Positions 8,723 through 17,314 of a DNA stretch of 64,000 nucleotides are shown piece by piece. The DNA is from Caballeronia sp. SL2Y3. Lineage in GTDB: Bacteria; Pseudomonadota; Gammaproteobacteria; Burkholderiales; Burkholderiaceae. Within the stretch, counting starts at the first letter, position 1; the number at the start of each line of letters is the position of its first letter. The stretch covers positions 310,001-374,000 of the forward strand of contig NZ_CP084263.1 in assembly GCF_022879575.1 (NCBI RefSeq), in the 5' to 3' direction. The position numbers and the translations under genes were made by a program. Under the pieces are notes generated by a model. That model saw only the letters and a list, made by a program, of their open reading frames with translations. It made no database searches and was not told the DNA's origin.

Positions 8723-10285
8723 TCATGATTGATTCACCAGCGGCTCGGCGCGCACGCTGTCGTTCGACGCCGGCTCCACATTGAAGGCAGCCTGCAAGAT
8801 GGCGTCCTTCGCGATGTCCGCGCCGGTGTATTCGCGCTCGATGCGCCCGCCGACGAACACCGACACGCGATCGACCAGACGCACCATTTCATCGAGATCG
8901 CTCGTAATGACGATCACGCTCAATCCCTCGCGCGTCAGCGTATCGATGATGCGATGCACTTCCTCCTTCACGCCCACGTCGATGCCGCGCGTGGGTTCGT
9001 CGAGGATCAGGAGCTTCGGCGACGTGGCGAGCACGCGGCCGAGGCAGACTTTCTGCTGATTGCCTCCGGAAAGCGTGCCGAGCAGCACTTCGGCGGTCGG
9101 CGCTTTCACGCGAAAGTGCTCGAAGTAACGCGCGACGACACCGCGTTCCGCGTTCGCATCGATGACGCCGGCCTTCGATACGTTCCTGAGGCTCGACAGC
9201 GTGATGTTGTGCGCGATGCTTTGCAGACCGACGAGCCCGTCGCGATGACGGTCGTCCGACAGATACGCGATGCCTCGCTGGAACGCTTCGCCCGGATGAG
9301 CGGCGGGCGCGCTCGTGTTGCCGTCGTGCGTGATTTGGCCGCGCGTCGCGCGATTCGAGCCGAAGAGCGCGAGCGCGAATTCCTTCGCGCCCGACCCCGG
9401 CAGTCCGGCGAACCCGACGATCTCGCCCGGCGCGATGGAAAACGCGTCCACCTGCACGCCCGGCGCCGCGAGACCCTCGACACGCCAGCCTTCACGGCCG
9501 GCCGCCGCCGTATCCCGCCGTTCGCGATAGAACAACGGCACGTCGCGCCCGATGACGAGCTCGGACAGACCGTCCGAGTCGATCTTCGAGAGATCGTCGT
9601 GCTCGCCCGCGAGCCTGCCGTTGCGCAGGACGGACACGCCGTCGCAGATATCGAGAATCTCTTCGTTGTAGTGCGAGATGAAGACGAAGCTCACGCCGCG
9701 CGCCTTCAGGCTGCGCATGAAGTCGAACAGGTGCTCGCGGTCGGCGAGCGTGAGCGCGGTGGTCGGTTCGTCGAGAATCAGCAGCTTGCCGCCGCTGTGC
9801 AACGCACGCAGGATGTTGAGCTTGCGTTTGGCGACAGCGGACAGCAGACGCGCGGGCATGCGCGGATCGAAATCCGTGCCTTCGAGCGCGGCTTCGACGC
9901 TTTGCATCAACGCGCGCTGATCCACGCGGCCCGTGATGCCGCGCTTCAGAGGCCAGCGGCCGAGCATCAGGTTGTCGGCAACCGACATGGAATCGACGAT
10001 CATCGGTTCCTGCGTCACCAGGAAGACGCCGCGCGCTTCCATCTCCTGAACGTCCGAGCCCTGTACGTCTTCGCCGTCCAGGACGATGCGCCCTTCGCTC
10101 GGCGCGGTTTGTCCGCTGATCAGCCGCACGAGCGTGGACTTGCCCGCGCCGTTTTCGCCGAGCAGACCGTGGATCGTGCCGCGCCGGATGTTGATCGACA
10201 CGCGGTCGAGCGCGAGCACGGCCTTGTAACGCTTGACGACGTCGTGGGTCCGCAGGATGTAATCGTTGCTGGGTATATCCGACAT
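8723..10285 (-). CDS. Sugar ABC transporter ATP-binding protein (RbsA type, tandem ATPase)
   Basis: 520 aa with two ATPase domains. The first has Walker A GENGAGKSTL near residue 40 and Walker B LLILDEPTTALT near 170. The second has the intact signature LSGGNQQKVCLGR near 405 and Walker B LLILDEPTRGID. As in other RbsA/MglA proteins, the second Walker A is degenerate (GLPGSGAKEF), so only one composite site is expected to hydrolyse ATP. It is separated from the binding-protein gene by about 70 nt containing a stem-loop and overlaps the permease reading frame. Confidence 0.92.
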   Translation of the reverse strand: MSDIPSNDYILRTHDVVKRYKAVLALDRVSINIRRGTIHGLLGENGAGKSTLVRLISGQTAPSEGRIVLDGEDVQGSDVQEMEARGVFLVTQEPMIVDSMSVADNLMLGRWPLKRGITGRVDQRALMQSVEAALEGTDFDPRMPARLLSAVAKRKLNILRALHSGGKLLILDEPTTALTLADREHLFDFMRSLKARGVSFVFISHYNEEILDICDGVSVLRNGRLAGEHDDLSKIDSDGLSELVIGRDVPLFYRERRDTAAAGREGWRVEGLAAPGVQVDAFSIAPGEIVGFAGLPGSGAKEFALALFGSNRATRGQITHDGNTSAPAAHPGEAFQRGIAYLSDDRHRDGLVGLQSIAHNITLSSLRNVSKAGVIDANAERGVVARYFEHFRVKAPTAEVLLGTLSGGNQQKVCLGRVLATSPKLLILDEPTRGIDVGVKEEVHRIIDTLTREGLSVIVITSDLDEMVRLVDRVSVFVGGRIEREYTGADIAKDAILQAAFNVEPASNDSVRAEPLVNQS

Positions 10286-10308
10286 TCAGAAAGTCTCCGG
10301 TCCGAATT

Positions 10309-10329
10309 CGGCGCGCTGAATGCGCGCCG
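10309..10329 (-). other. Intercistronic stem-loop after the binding-protein gene
   Basis: A perfect inverted repeat, CGGCGCGC-TGAAT-GCGCGCCG, lies 25 nt after the stop of the sugar-binding protein gene and 24 nt before the ATPase start. There is no T-run after it in the transcribed direction, so a 3' mRNA-stabilising or attenuating hairpin is more likely than a full intrinsic terminator (inference from known SBP operons such as malE). Confidence 0.6.
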
Positions 10330-10354
10330 TTCAACTCCTCTGGACTGGCGCGGA

Positions 10355-11449
10355 TCAGGAATAGCGGATGCCCCACTCGTTATAGGCGATGTTGCCCCAC
10401 TGCCGCTTGTCCTTGACCGAGCTTGCATCGACGACGAACGGCTGGATCACGAGACTCGGTCCCGTCTCGGACTTCGTCACGACCGCCTTTTCCCAGAAGT
10501 ACTGACTGTTCTGGTAGTCGCCGTGCGGCACCGGCTGGCCCTTGAGCGAATACTTGTCCAGCATTTCGACGGTGATCTGCGCATAGGCGATCGGGTCCTG
10601 CGAGACGACGGCGTCCATGTAGCCATCGCCGATCCATTGCAGCGCGGCCGGTTCGCCGTCGATATTCACGAAGATCACGTGCCCCTGTTCGCCCACCTTC
10701 TTCCACTTGCCCTTTTGCTGCAAGGCCGTGACGATGCCGCGCGCCGGCGAATCGCTGGGCGCGTGCACGGCGTCGAGATCGGGATACTCGGACAGCGTGG
10801 AAAGCGTGACCGACAACATGTTCTTGAGCAGGCCTTCCGTCGGACGGCTGATGACTTTCACCTCCGGATACTTCTTCATCGCTTCTTCGAAGCCTTCCTT
10901 GCGCAGACGCCACGCGACCGACTGCAACGCGCCATAGCAGTTCAGCACCGTGCCCTTCGCGGAACCGTTCTTCTTCTTGAGCGCCGCCACGATGGTCTCG
11001 GCGGCCATGACGCCGCCCGCCTTGTTGTCGAAGTCGACGGTGATCGCGACATCGCCGCCGAGCGCCGGGGTGTCGATGATGCCGACCGGGATCTTCTTGA
11101 AGTTGTACTTCTTGATGACGCTGACGATGGCCTGACTGTCGATCGGGTCCGCGATGATCGCGGACGGGTTCTTGAGCATCAGGCTGTTCCACTGCTCCAG
11201 TTGCGACGTGTTGCTGAAGTTCGCGTTCACGGCCTGAAACTGCCAGCCCTTCGCTTCGACCGCGCGCTTCACCGCTTCCTGCTGCGTGACGAAGAAGTAG
11301 TAGTCGAGACTCTTGTTGCTGAACGGCACGAACACTTTCTGCTGTGCGAAGCCGAGCTTCGATACCGACGACAGCGCAACGCCGCCGGCCGTGGCGGCAA
11401 GACCCGCCAGGAACTTTCTACGCGATGCGACTTCCTGTGCTTCTTCCAT
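10355..11449 (-). CDS. Sugar ABC transporter substrate-binding protein
   Basis: 364 aa, periplasmic-binding-protein family 4 (ribose/galactose type). The N-terminus MEEAQEVASRRKFLAGLAA looks like a twin-arginine signal (SRRKFLAG), with likely cleavage near GFAQQ. The start at 11449 is chosen because AGGAGACAAC precedes it; the frame stays open further upstream but without a ribosome site. Binding-domain motifs include NPSAIIADPID and VNIDGEPAALQWIGDGYMDA. It is first in the operon. An inverted repeat lies about 90-110 nt upstream and a stem-loop just downstream. The ligand is unknown, presumably the polyol or sugar handled by the operon. Confidence 0.9.
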   Translation of the reverse strand: MEEAQEVASRRKFLAGLAATAGGVALSSVSKLGFAQQKVFVPFSNKSLDYYFFVTQQEAVKRAVEAKGWQFQAVNANFSNTSQLEQWNSLMLKNPSAIIADPIDSQAIVSVIKKYNFKKIPVGIIDTPALGGDVAITVDFDNKAGGVMAAETIVAALKKKNGSAKGTVLNCYGALQSVAWRLRKEGFEEAMKKYPEVKVISRPTEGLLKNMLSVTLSTLSEYPDLDAVHAPSDSPARGIVTALQQKGKWKKVGEQGHVIFVNIDGEPAALQWIGDGYMDAVVSQDPIAYAQITVEMLDKYSLKGQPVPHGDYQNSQYFWEKAVVTKSETGPSLVIQPFVVDASSVKDKRQWGNIAYNEWGIRYS

Positions 11450-11961
11450 AGTTGTTGTCTCCTCAACACCGATATGGGCAGCGGCGCGTGCCACGGATAG
11501 CTCTCGACTGGATGCTAGTGATGTTCCCTTGCTGCGTAGTATTACAATCAAAATATACTGAGAATGGCGAGGCGCGGGCAAGCTAGGGTTTACTAGTTGA
11601 TGCAGCGCAGCGGCTTGTTTTGCGGGGGTTTAGCGGGCGAATCGCAGGAGAGAAGAGCTTTGGTGATTCTTGCGGGATCGCGTAGTCTTACTATCTTAAG
11701 GCGTGTGCCGATCTGAGCGAGGCGCTTCGCGAGCATGACGGGGTGTCAATGAGAGAGCCGCCACGACTGCATGTTCGGGTCGAAGGCGAAGAAGGCGTGT
11801 TGAATCGCGGAAGAGAGAGAGGCTGGTTCGCACGGTGACGTTGGTGCGAACAAGCGAAATTGAAGTGGGGATCGACGGCGATAGCTCGATCTATGTCGAC
11901 GGCGCGTCGGGCGTCACGCATCCGACTGCCGCGTCCCTATTGCAGAAACGCCGCGCCTCTT
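11450..11961. other. Intergenic region upstream of the sugar operon
   Basis: 512 nt between the sugar-binding-protein start and the end of the spherulin-like gene. It contains an AT-rich island with an inverted repeat at 11538-11559 and no convincing gene. Short frames here lack ribosome sites and family resemblance. Confidence 0.6.
11538..11559 (-). promoter_or_regulatory. Inverted repeat, candidate RpiR operator/promoter of the sugar operon
   Basis: AGTAT and ATACT form 5-bp arms around an AT-rich 12-nt centre, in the only AT-rich patch upstream of the operon, about 90-110 nt before the first start codon. TATATT/TAATAC-like elements inside it could serve as a -10 box. Assignment to the operon's RpiR protein is inference. 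Confidence 0.4.
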
Positions 11962-12759
11962 TCACTGCGCCGCGGCATTGGTCACTTCATCGTTCCAGCA
12001 AGCGGGAAGGCCCTTATAAGGATTCGGCAGCGTCAGCGACGTCACATACACGCCGCCTGCGCCATGCGTTCTCGCATACGCCAACACGCCCGGCATTTGC
12101 GCCGCGCTTGCGTTATAGACGATGTGCACGAACCGGCTCTTCGGATAAGCCGCTTGCCAGCTCGCAGGTTGGAATTTCGCGTAATTCTTTGCGTTGCCCT
12201 CGAAGACGACGAACTGGTCGGCCGTCGGCAAGCTCGCGTAGACCTCGGGGATAGTGGTGCCCGGATTGCCCATGACCGAATACGTCGCCTTCAGTCCCTT
12301 GATGTAGTTATAGACAGACTGATAAAACTGCACATGCGAGGTCTGACAGTCCGCAGTCATCTCGTCGATGAAAAATCCATCGACGTTATAGAGACTCACG
12401 TACATATTGATGTCGGCCACGACCGCGGACAACGGGCGTCCCGCGTAAGACGTCGAGACATAGCCTATGACCTTCCCGCCCGCCGCGTGCAGCTTGGCGA
12501 TAGCGGCGGCGTAATTGGCATCGGCGCTCGTGCCGGGTCCGCTATTGGGATTCAAAATAGCGGTGGTCGATACCCTGCTCGCAGACGCCGCGAGACTGTT
12601 CCAGTCCGCCGCGCTCTTGGTCGGGTAGAAATACGACGGCACGACGAGGCTGAGAGACGTGCTCGCCCCGTCCGTAGTGCCTGCCGCAGACGCCGCGCTG
12701 CTCAACATGGCCGCAGCGAGTGCAGCCCCCAACTTCAAGAACGCCCGATTGAATTGCAT
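11962..12759 (-). CDS. Spherulin-4-like secreted protein (putative glycoside hydrolase)
   Basis: 265 aa. A signal peptide (about residues 1-26, ending SSAASAAG) precedes a single domain resembling the spherulation-specific family 4/GH135-like fold: VVPSYFYP at the first strand, ILNPNSGPG, GKVIGYVSTSYAGR, and the acidic VDGFFIDEMT motif near the presumed active site. The CAGGAGG five bases before the ATG at 12759 fixes the start; an upstream in-frame ATG at 12843 lacks one. Known relatives include fungal Sph3, an alpha-1,4-galactosaminidase acting on exopolysaccharide. The Asp/Glu pair in DEMT would be the catalytic acids by analogy. It stands alone, so its substrate is unknown. Confidence 0.75.
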   Translation of the reverse strand: MQFNRAFLKLGAALAAAMLSSAASAAGTTDGASTSLSLVVPSYFYPTKSAADWNSLAASASRVSTTAILNPNSGPGTSADANYAAAIAKLHAAGGKVIGYVSTSYAGRPLSAVVADINMYVSLYNVDGFFIDEMTADCQTSHVQFYQSVYNYIKGLKATYSVMGNPGTTIPEVYASLPTADQFVVFEGNAKNYAKFQPASWQAAYPKSRFVHIVYNASAAQMPGVLAYARTHGAGGVYVTSLTLPNPYKGLPACWNDEVTNAAAQ

Positions 12760-13169
12760 TTCGCCTCCTGACACGGGCATTGCTGCCGCCGTCGATTGGC
12801 CCGCCGTTCGTGGCGGGCAACTGGCAAACTCACTCGTGGTCACGCGTGAGTCCCTTTAGCTTTGCGTCGCCGGATCGCTCCGGGTTTGCCTCGTCGTATT
12901 TATCGGCGCGCGCGGCAGATTCTTTACCCCGTTCGCGCGTCTTTTTATCGGGGGATGCGCTCCGGCGCTGAAGGCATTTTCTGCTGGCGTCGAGCGGCTG
13001 CGTGTTGAATCGCTTTCTGCAGCGTCGTCTGAAGCGTCATCGCAATGTGTCGCTTTCGTCTAAAATAAGCCTTCTGGCTGCATCGTGAGTGCGATGCGAG
13101 AACCCGCTGACGATCGTTCGAATCAGTCGTATCCGGACCATCGTCGCATTCTTGAGTTCTAGTTAACGC
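12760..13169. other. Divergent intergenic region
   Basis: 410 nt separating the spherulin-like gene (minus) from the hybrid kinase (plus). It should hold both promoters. I see an inverted repeat ACTCAC/GTGAGT at 12828-12851 and an AT-rich stretch near 13055, but nothing I can name as a gene. Confidence 0.5.
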
Positions 13170-15947
13170 ATGCACGCTAATGAAGACGCATTGACGGTTG
13201 CACTGCTGGACGCGAACCCCGCGTCGTGTGCAGTTCTCGGGGCAGACCTCTGCGTCGTCCATGCCAATACGCGGTTCAAGGAGCAGTTCGGATGGGGCCC
13301 CTCCGGTCTTCACGCCGAGCCGTTGCTATCCGTCGTTCGCGCCAGGCTGCCTTTAGCCTCTCGCGATGTTTCTTGTGCCCGGCTCACGTCCGCGGCAACG
13401 CAGGCCCTCGACGAGCGTCGCATTGCAAGCACGACCGAACAGTTAGCGGACGAGTCCGGCGCCGGCGGCATGCGGGCGTGGCGGTTCGAGTTCCGCCCGT
13501 TCGCGAGCGGCGATGCCTCGCCTTCCTCGTCTTCCTCGCCTGCCCTGCTCGTCATCGTGCAGCCGGAGGCGGGACTCACGCTCTCGGAGCCCGGCCCCCG
13601 GCCGGTTGACATCACGCATTCAGCGCACGAGGACGGAACAGCGGACGAGTATCCGCTGCTCGCCGAAGTAATGCCGATCATCGTCTGGACCGCGCGGCCC
13701 GACGGCTCGCTCGATTACCTGTCGAGCGTCGCATTCCAGCACACCGACGCGGACCAGCACTTGCTCGGGCGCGCCTGGGAAGCCCTGCTGCATCCGAACG
13801 ACCGGGACAACACGCTGGCGCGATGGGCCGCAGCCGTCGCAAGCGGCACGGACTACCAGATCGACCATCGCTTCCGGCAGAAGGACGGCACCTATCGCTG
13901 GATGCGCTCGCTTGCGAGTCCCATGCGCCACAGCGACGGCGCAATCGTCCGCTGGGTCGGCGCGACCATCGACGTCGGGAACCCCGGCAATGTCGAGCTG
14001 GATCGCATGCGCCTCGAGTCGCGCTATCGCGCGCTGGTGACCGTGGCGAGCGCGGTCGCGTATGTCTGCGATGCAAGGGGCCGGTTCAACACGCCGCAGC
14101 CCTCCTGGGAGCGCTACACGGGACAGCCGTGGGAAGAGCACCGCGGTTATGGCTGGGCTGAGATGATCCATCCGGACGACCGTGCGACGGCTCAGGCGGC
14201 CCTCGACCAGTCGCTTCAATCCGACATGCCGTATCGCGCGGATGTACGCGTGTGGCACGCCGCATCGTCGACTTACCGGCGCTGCCAGGTTCGCGCGGCC
14301 GGCACTCACGACGACCAGGGCGAGATATTCGAATGGGTCGGCATGATCACCGACGTCGAGGAAACGCTGCGCACCGCGCAAAGCCTGCGCGACGAACGGC
14401 ACCGTCTGCATCTGGCGATCGAAGCCGCCGATATCGGCACGTTCCATTGCCCGCTGCCGCTCGGCCGCATCGTGTGGAATATCAAGTGCAAGGAGCACTT
14501 CTGGCTGCCGCCGAACGCGGGCGTGAGCATGGATCTCTTCTACGAGAGGATTCACCCCGACGACCGCGCCAAGACGCGCGTGGCCGTCGAGCAGTCCGTT
14601 ACGCACGGCGTTCCGTACGACGTCGAATTCCGCGCCGTTTCCGCATCCGGCGAGCTCCGCTGGATTCGCGCCAAGGGCGGCACGCACGTGGACGAGCAAG
14701 GCGAGCCGCTGCGGTTCGACGGCATTACCATCGACGTCTCGCGCCACAAGACGCTGGAGTTCGAGCGCGACCGGCTGCTTACGAACGAGCGCCTTTTGCG
14801 CCTCGAAGCGCAACACACGAACCAGCTGAAGGACACGTTCCTCGCGACCGTGTCGCACGAACTGCGCACGCCGCTCAACGCCATGCAATCGTGGCTCTTT
14901 CTGCTCAAGCAGGAGAAGGCGAATCCCGGCCTGATGGCACGCGGCATCGAAGCGATCGCGCGCAACGTGCAGTTGCAGTCGCGGCTCGTCGACGATTTGC
15001 TGGACTTAAGCCGCATCGCGGCGGGCAAGATGCTCATCAAAGCCGAGCCGTTCGATCTCGTGCCGCTGCTCAAGTCCGAGATCGGCGACATCGAACTGGC
15101 AGCCGGCGCGAAGCGCGTCACGGTGACGGCCGATCTGCCCGATGCGCTCATCATCGAAGGCGATCAGATGCGGCTGCGTCAGGTCTTCTCGAACCTTCTC
15201 AGCAACGCGCTCAAGTACAACGGACAGAACGGGCGCATCTGCGTGCTTGCGACGAGCCGAAGCAACCGCATTGAAGTGCAGATCGCGGACAACGGCGCGG
15301 GCATTCCGGCTTCGTTCATCGACCGGGTGTTCGAGCCGTTCGCGCAAGCGTCGCAGGCGACGACGCGCACCTTCGGCGGACTCGGCATCGGGCTCGCGAT
15401 TGCGCGCAGCATCGTCACGTTGCACGGCGGCTCGATCACGGCGCATAGCGACGGCGAAGGACGCGGCAGCACGTTCACGGTTCAGCTTCCGCTGGCGTCA
15501 GCACAGTGGTCGCTGCAAGGCGCATCCGGCGCGGCGGACGTTGCGTCGTCTTCCGACGAGGCGCTCGCGGGCCTCTCGATCCTGCTGGTCGAAGACGAAG
15601 CCGACGCGCGCGAGGCGATGCGCGCCGTGCTCGAATCGGCGGGCGCGAGCGTGCGCGATGCGGAGTCGGCTGCCGAAGCGCGCCGTTGCATAGCGGCGCA
15701 GGCGTTCGATGTCGTGCTGTCCGACATCGGCATGCCTCGCGAAGACGGCTATGTTTTGATGCGGTCGTTGCGCGAGGCAGGCTGGACGTTCCCGGCCATC
15801 GCCGTGACGGCGTTCGGCAGGCCCGAAGACAAGGCCCGGGCAATGCAGGCGGGGTTCGACCTGCATCTGGCGAAGCCCGTCGATCCGGAGACGCTTTTCA
15901 ACGCGATCGGACAAATGACGGCGACGCATCGCCGGGCGCGCATTTGA
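13170..15947 (+). CDS. Soluble hybrid sensor histidine kinase with multiple PAS domains and receiver
   Basis: 925 aa without membrane segments. Four PAS-like modules are visible (about residues 8-60, 160-275, 280-400, 410-530); three carry the PAS/PAC sequence HPNDR/HPDDR and RWxR. HisKA follows with phospho-acceptor His near 560 in SHELRTPLNA, then an ATPase domain (N-box LLSNALKY, G-boxes DNGAGIP and GGLGIGLAI) and a receiver at about 800-915 with the phospho-Asp in LSDIGMP and the Lys in LAKPVD. No output regulator adjoins, so signal transfer is to a remote Hpt or response regulator (inferred). The sensed signal is cytoplasmic and unknown. Confidence 0.92.
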   Translation: MHANEDALTVALLDANPASCAVLGADLCVVHANTRFKEQFGWGPSGLHAEPLLSVVRARLPLASRDVSCARLTSAATQALDERRIASTTEQLADESGAGGMRAWRFEFRPFASGDASPSSSSSPALLVIVQPEAGLTLSEPGPRPVDITHSAHEDGTADEYPLLAEVMPIIVWTARPDGSLDYLSSVAFQHTDADQHLLGRAWEALLHPNDRDNTLARWAAAVASGTDYQIDHRFRQKDGTYRWMRSLASPMRHSDGAIVRWVGATIDVGNPGNVELDRMRLESRYRALVTVASAVAYVCDARGRFNTPQPSWERYTGQPWEEHRGYGWAEMIHPDDRATAQAALDQSLQSDMPYRADVRVWHAASSTYRRCQVRAAGTHDDQGEIFEWVGMITDVEETLRTAQSLRDERHRLHLAIEAADIGTFHCPLPLGRIVWNIKCKEHFWLPPNAGVSMDLFYERIHPDDRAKTRVAVEQSVTHGVPYDVEFRAVSASGELRWIRAKGGTHVDEQGEPLRFDGITIDVSRHKTLEFERDRLLTNERLLRLEAQHTNQLKDTFLATVSHELRTPLNAMQSWLFLLKQEKANPGLMARGIEAIARNVQLQSRLVDDLLDLSRIAAGKMLIKAEPFDLVPLLKSEIGDIELAAGAKRVTVTADLPDALIIEGDQMRLRQVFSNLLSNALKYNGQNGRICVLATSRSNRIEVQIADNGAGIPASFIDRVFEPFAQASQATTRTFGGLGIGLAIARSIVTLHGGSITAHSDGEGRGSTFTVQLPLASAQWSLQGASGAADVASSSDEALAGLSILLVEDEADAREAMRAVLESAGASVRDAESAAEARRCIAAQAFDVVLSDIGMPREDGYVLMRSLREAGWTFPAIAVTAFGRPEDKARAMQAGFDLHLAKPVDPETLFNAIGQMTATHRRARI

Positions 15948-16175
15948 CTGCGTGCAGGAGACGCGGCGCCTCGTAGGCTGGCGCTGTGTCGGGCAATCGA
16001 ACGCCCTTGCGGGCCAGCTTCGGCGGAAACGAATCGCCGGATACACCCGAGGCAAACGCCGACCACGCGAACTCAAGATTGTTCGAGCGGCTCCGTAAAC
16101 ACAACTATCAGAAGACATCGGCGCGTCGCCCATTCAGCGCGACGCGTTCTCCCCAACAAGGAAGCCCTCGCAATC

Positions 16176-16826
16176 ATGAAGTTGTTGCTCGCTGTCGCGG
16201 CAGGCGCCGTCGCGCTCTCCGCCCCGCTCGTTCACGCACGCGAAATCTATGGCCAGATCGGCACCGAAGGCGCAGGCATTGGTTTTTCACAGCCGCTCGG
16301 CAGCCGCGACAACGTGCGCGCCGAATTCAACGGCGTGCAGTTCTCGCGCAGCTTCAATTCGGGCGATCTGCACTACGACGGCACCGCGCATATCTATCAC
16401 GGCGGGCTTTACCTCGACTTCTTCCCCGCGCCGGACACCGTGAGCTTCCGGTTCACGGCGGGCGCGCTGATCGGCAACGATAACGTCGATGCTACGGCCA
16501 CCAGCCCGAGCGGCACCTACACGATCAACGGCACGCCGTATTCGACGCTCGGCGAAAGCATTCACGCCAGAGCGCGCTTTCCGACCGTGCGGCCGTATGT
16601 CGGCATCGGCTTCGGTCATACGCCGGTGGCGCAGAAGGGCTTCTCCGCTTTCTTCGATGCAGGCGTCGCCTACGGCCGTCCGCACGTGGACCTCGACGTG
16701 CCGGCCGATATCGTTGCCGAAGCCGGCGAGGCGAATATCGAAGCCGAGAAGCGCGAATTGCAGGACAAGGCGGACAAGCTGCGGTTTTATCCGATCGTCA
16801 AGGTCGGCGTGACGTATCGATTCTGA
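16176..16826 (+). CDS. Putative outer-membrane beta-barrel protein
   Basis: 216 aa. A Sec signal peptide (about 1-21, ending VHARE) is followed by alternating hydrophobic/polar strands, aromatic girdle residues and a C-terminal phenylalanine (VGVTYRF), the usual BAM recognition end of outer-membrane proteins. Glycine-aromatic repeats such as GGLYLDFFP and VGIGFGHTP fit an 8-strand barrel of OmpW-like size. A short charged stretch (residues 180-200, EAEKRELQDKADK) near the C-terminus is probably a periplasmic turn. No close functional family is recognised. It is monocistronic, about 230 nt after the kinase gene. Confidence 0.6.
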   Translation: MKLLLAVAAGAVALSAPLVHAREIYGQIGTEGAGIGFSQPLGSRDNVRAEFNGVQFSRSFNSGDLHYDGTAHIYHGGLYLDFFPAPDTVSFRFTAGALIGNDNVDATATSPSGTYTINGTPYSTLGESIHARARFPTVRPYVGIGFGHTPVAQKGFSAFFDAGVAYGRPHVDLDVPADIVAEAGEANIEAEKRELQDKADKLRFYPIVKVGVTYRF

Positions 16827-16861
16827 TAAGTTCGGCCGCCGCGAGACGTCGCGCGTCCGAT

Positions 16862-17212
16862 CTAGCCCTGCGTGCCGGGGCCTGGCGGCGTCGGCGTGGC
16901 TGCGTCGATGGTGCGGCCACCGGCCTGCTGAAGCGCGGCCTCGACGTCATGTGCGCGAGCTTCATCGACGCGCGCAGTCAAAATGTAGCGCGACACCTCG
17001 CCCTGATGTCTGAAGCGTCTGTCGTACTCTTCTTCCGTACCGAGCGATGTGACGCTGTCGCCCGCCAGAAAATTGCCGCGCACGGGGCCCGCTTCGTCCG
17101 CTTGAAACGCAATATCTACCGCGTCCGCGTCGACGCCGGCCTTTGCAAGCGCTTCTCGCGCCTGCTCGGTTTCCTCAAGAGACCGAAATACCCTTGCAAT
17201 CGTCGTTTCCAT
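16862..17212 (-). CDS. Small general-stress-type protein (GSP17M/YflT-like)
   Basis: 116 aa. The N-terminal half, METTIARVFRSLEETEQARE with ALAKAGVDADAVDI, matches the ferredoxin-like alpha/beta pattern of general-stress-protein 17M/YflT domains; a second beta-alpha unit (YILTARVDEARAHDVEAAL) follows, and the tail is Pro/Thr-rich. The GGGGGAAGC before the ATG at 17212 supports this start over the longer in-frame option. Function is not established; such proteins are typically induced by osmotic or heat stress. Confidence 0.55.
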   Translation of the reverse strand: METTIARVFRSLEETEQAREALAKAGVDADAVDIAFQADEAGPVRGNFLAGDSVTSLGTEEEYDRRFRHQGEVSRYILTARVDEARAHDVEAALQQAGGRTIDAATPTPPGPGTQG

Positions 17213-17314
17213 GCTTCCCCCTGTCGGCTTCAGGGTGACGCAATCGTCGTGCCGCAGAGGGTGTTCATCGCTCGCGAAGGCCCCAGCCGCAACCTCAGCC
17301 AAGCCAATCGAACG

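Noticed and set aside
8729..11500. 923-codon open frame on the plus strand antisense to the ABC ATPase and SBP genes
   Set aside because: GC-rich codon bias leaves the antisense strand open; the sequence is Arg/Ala/His-rich with no family likeness.
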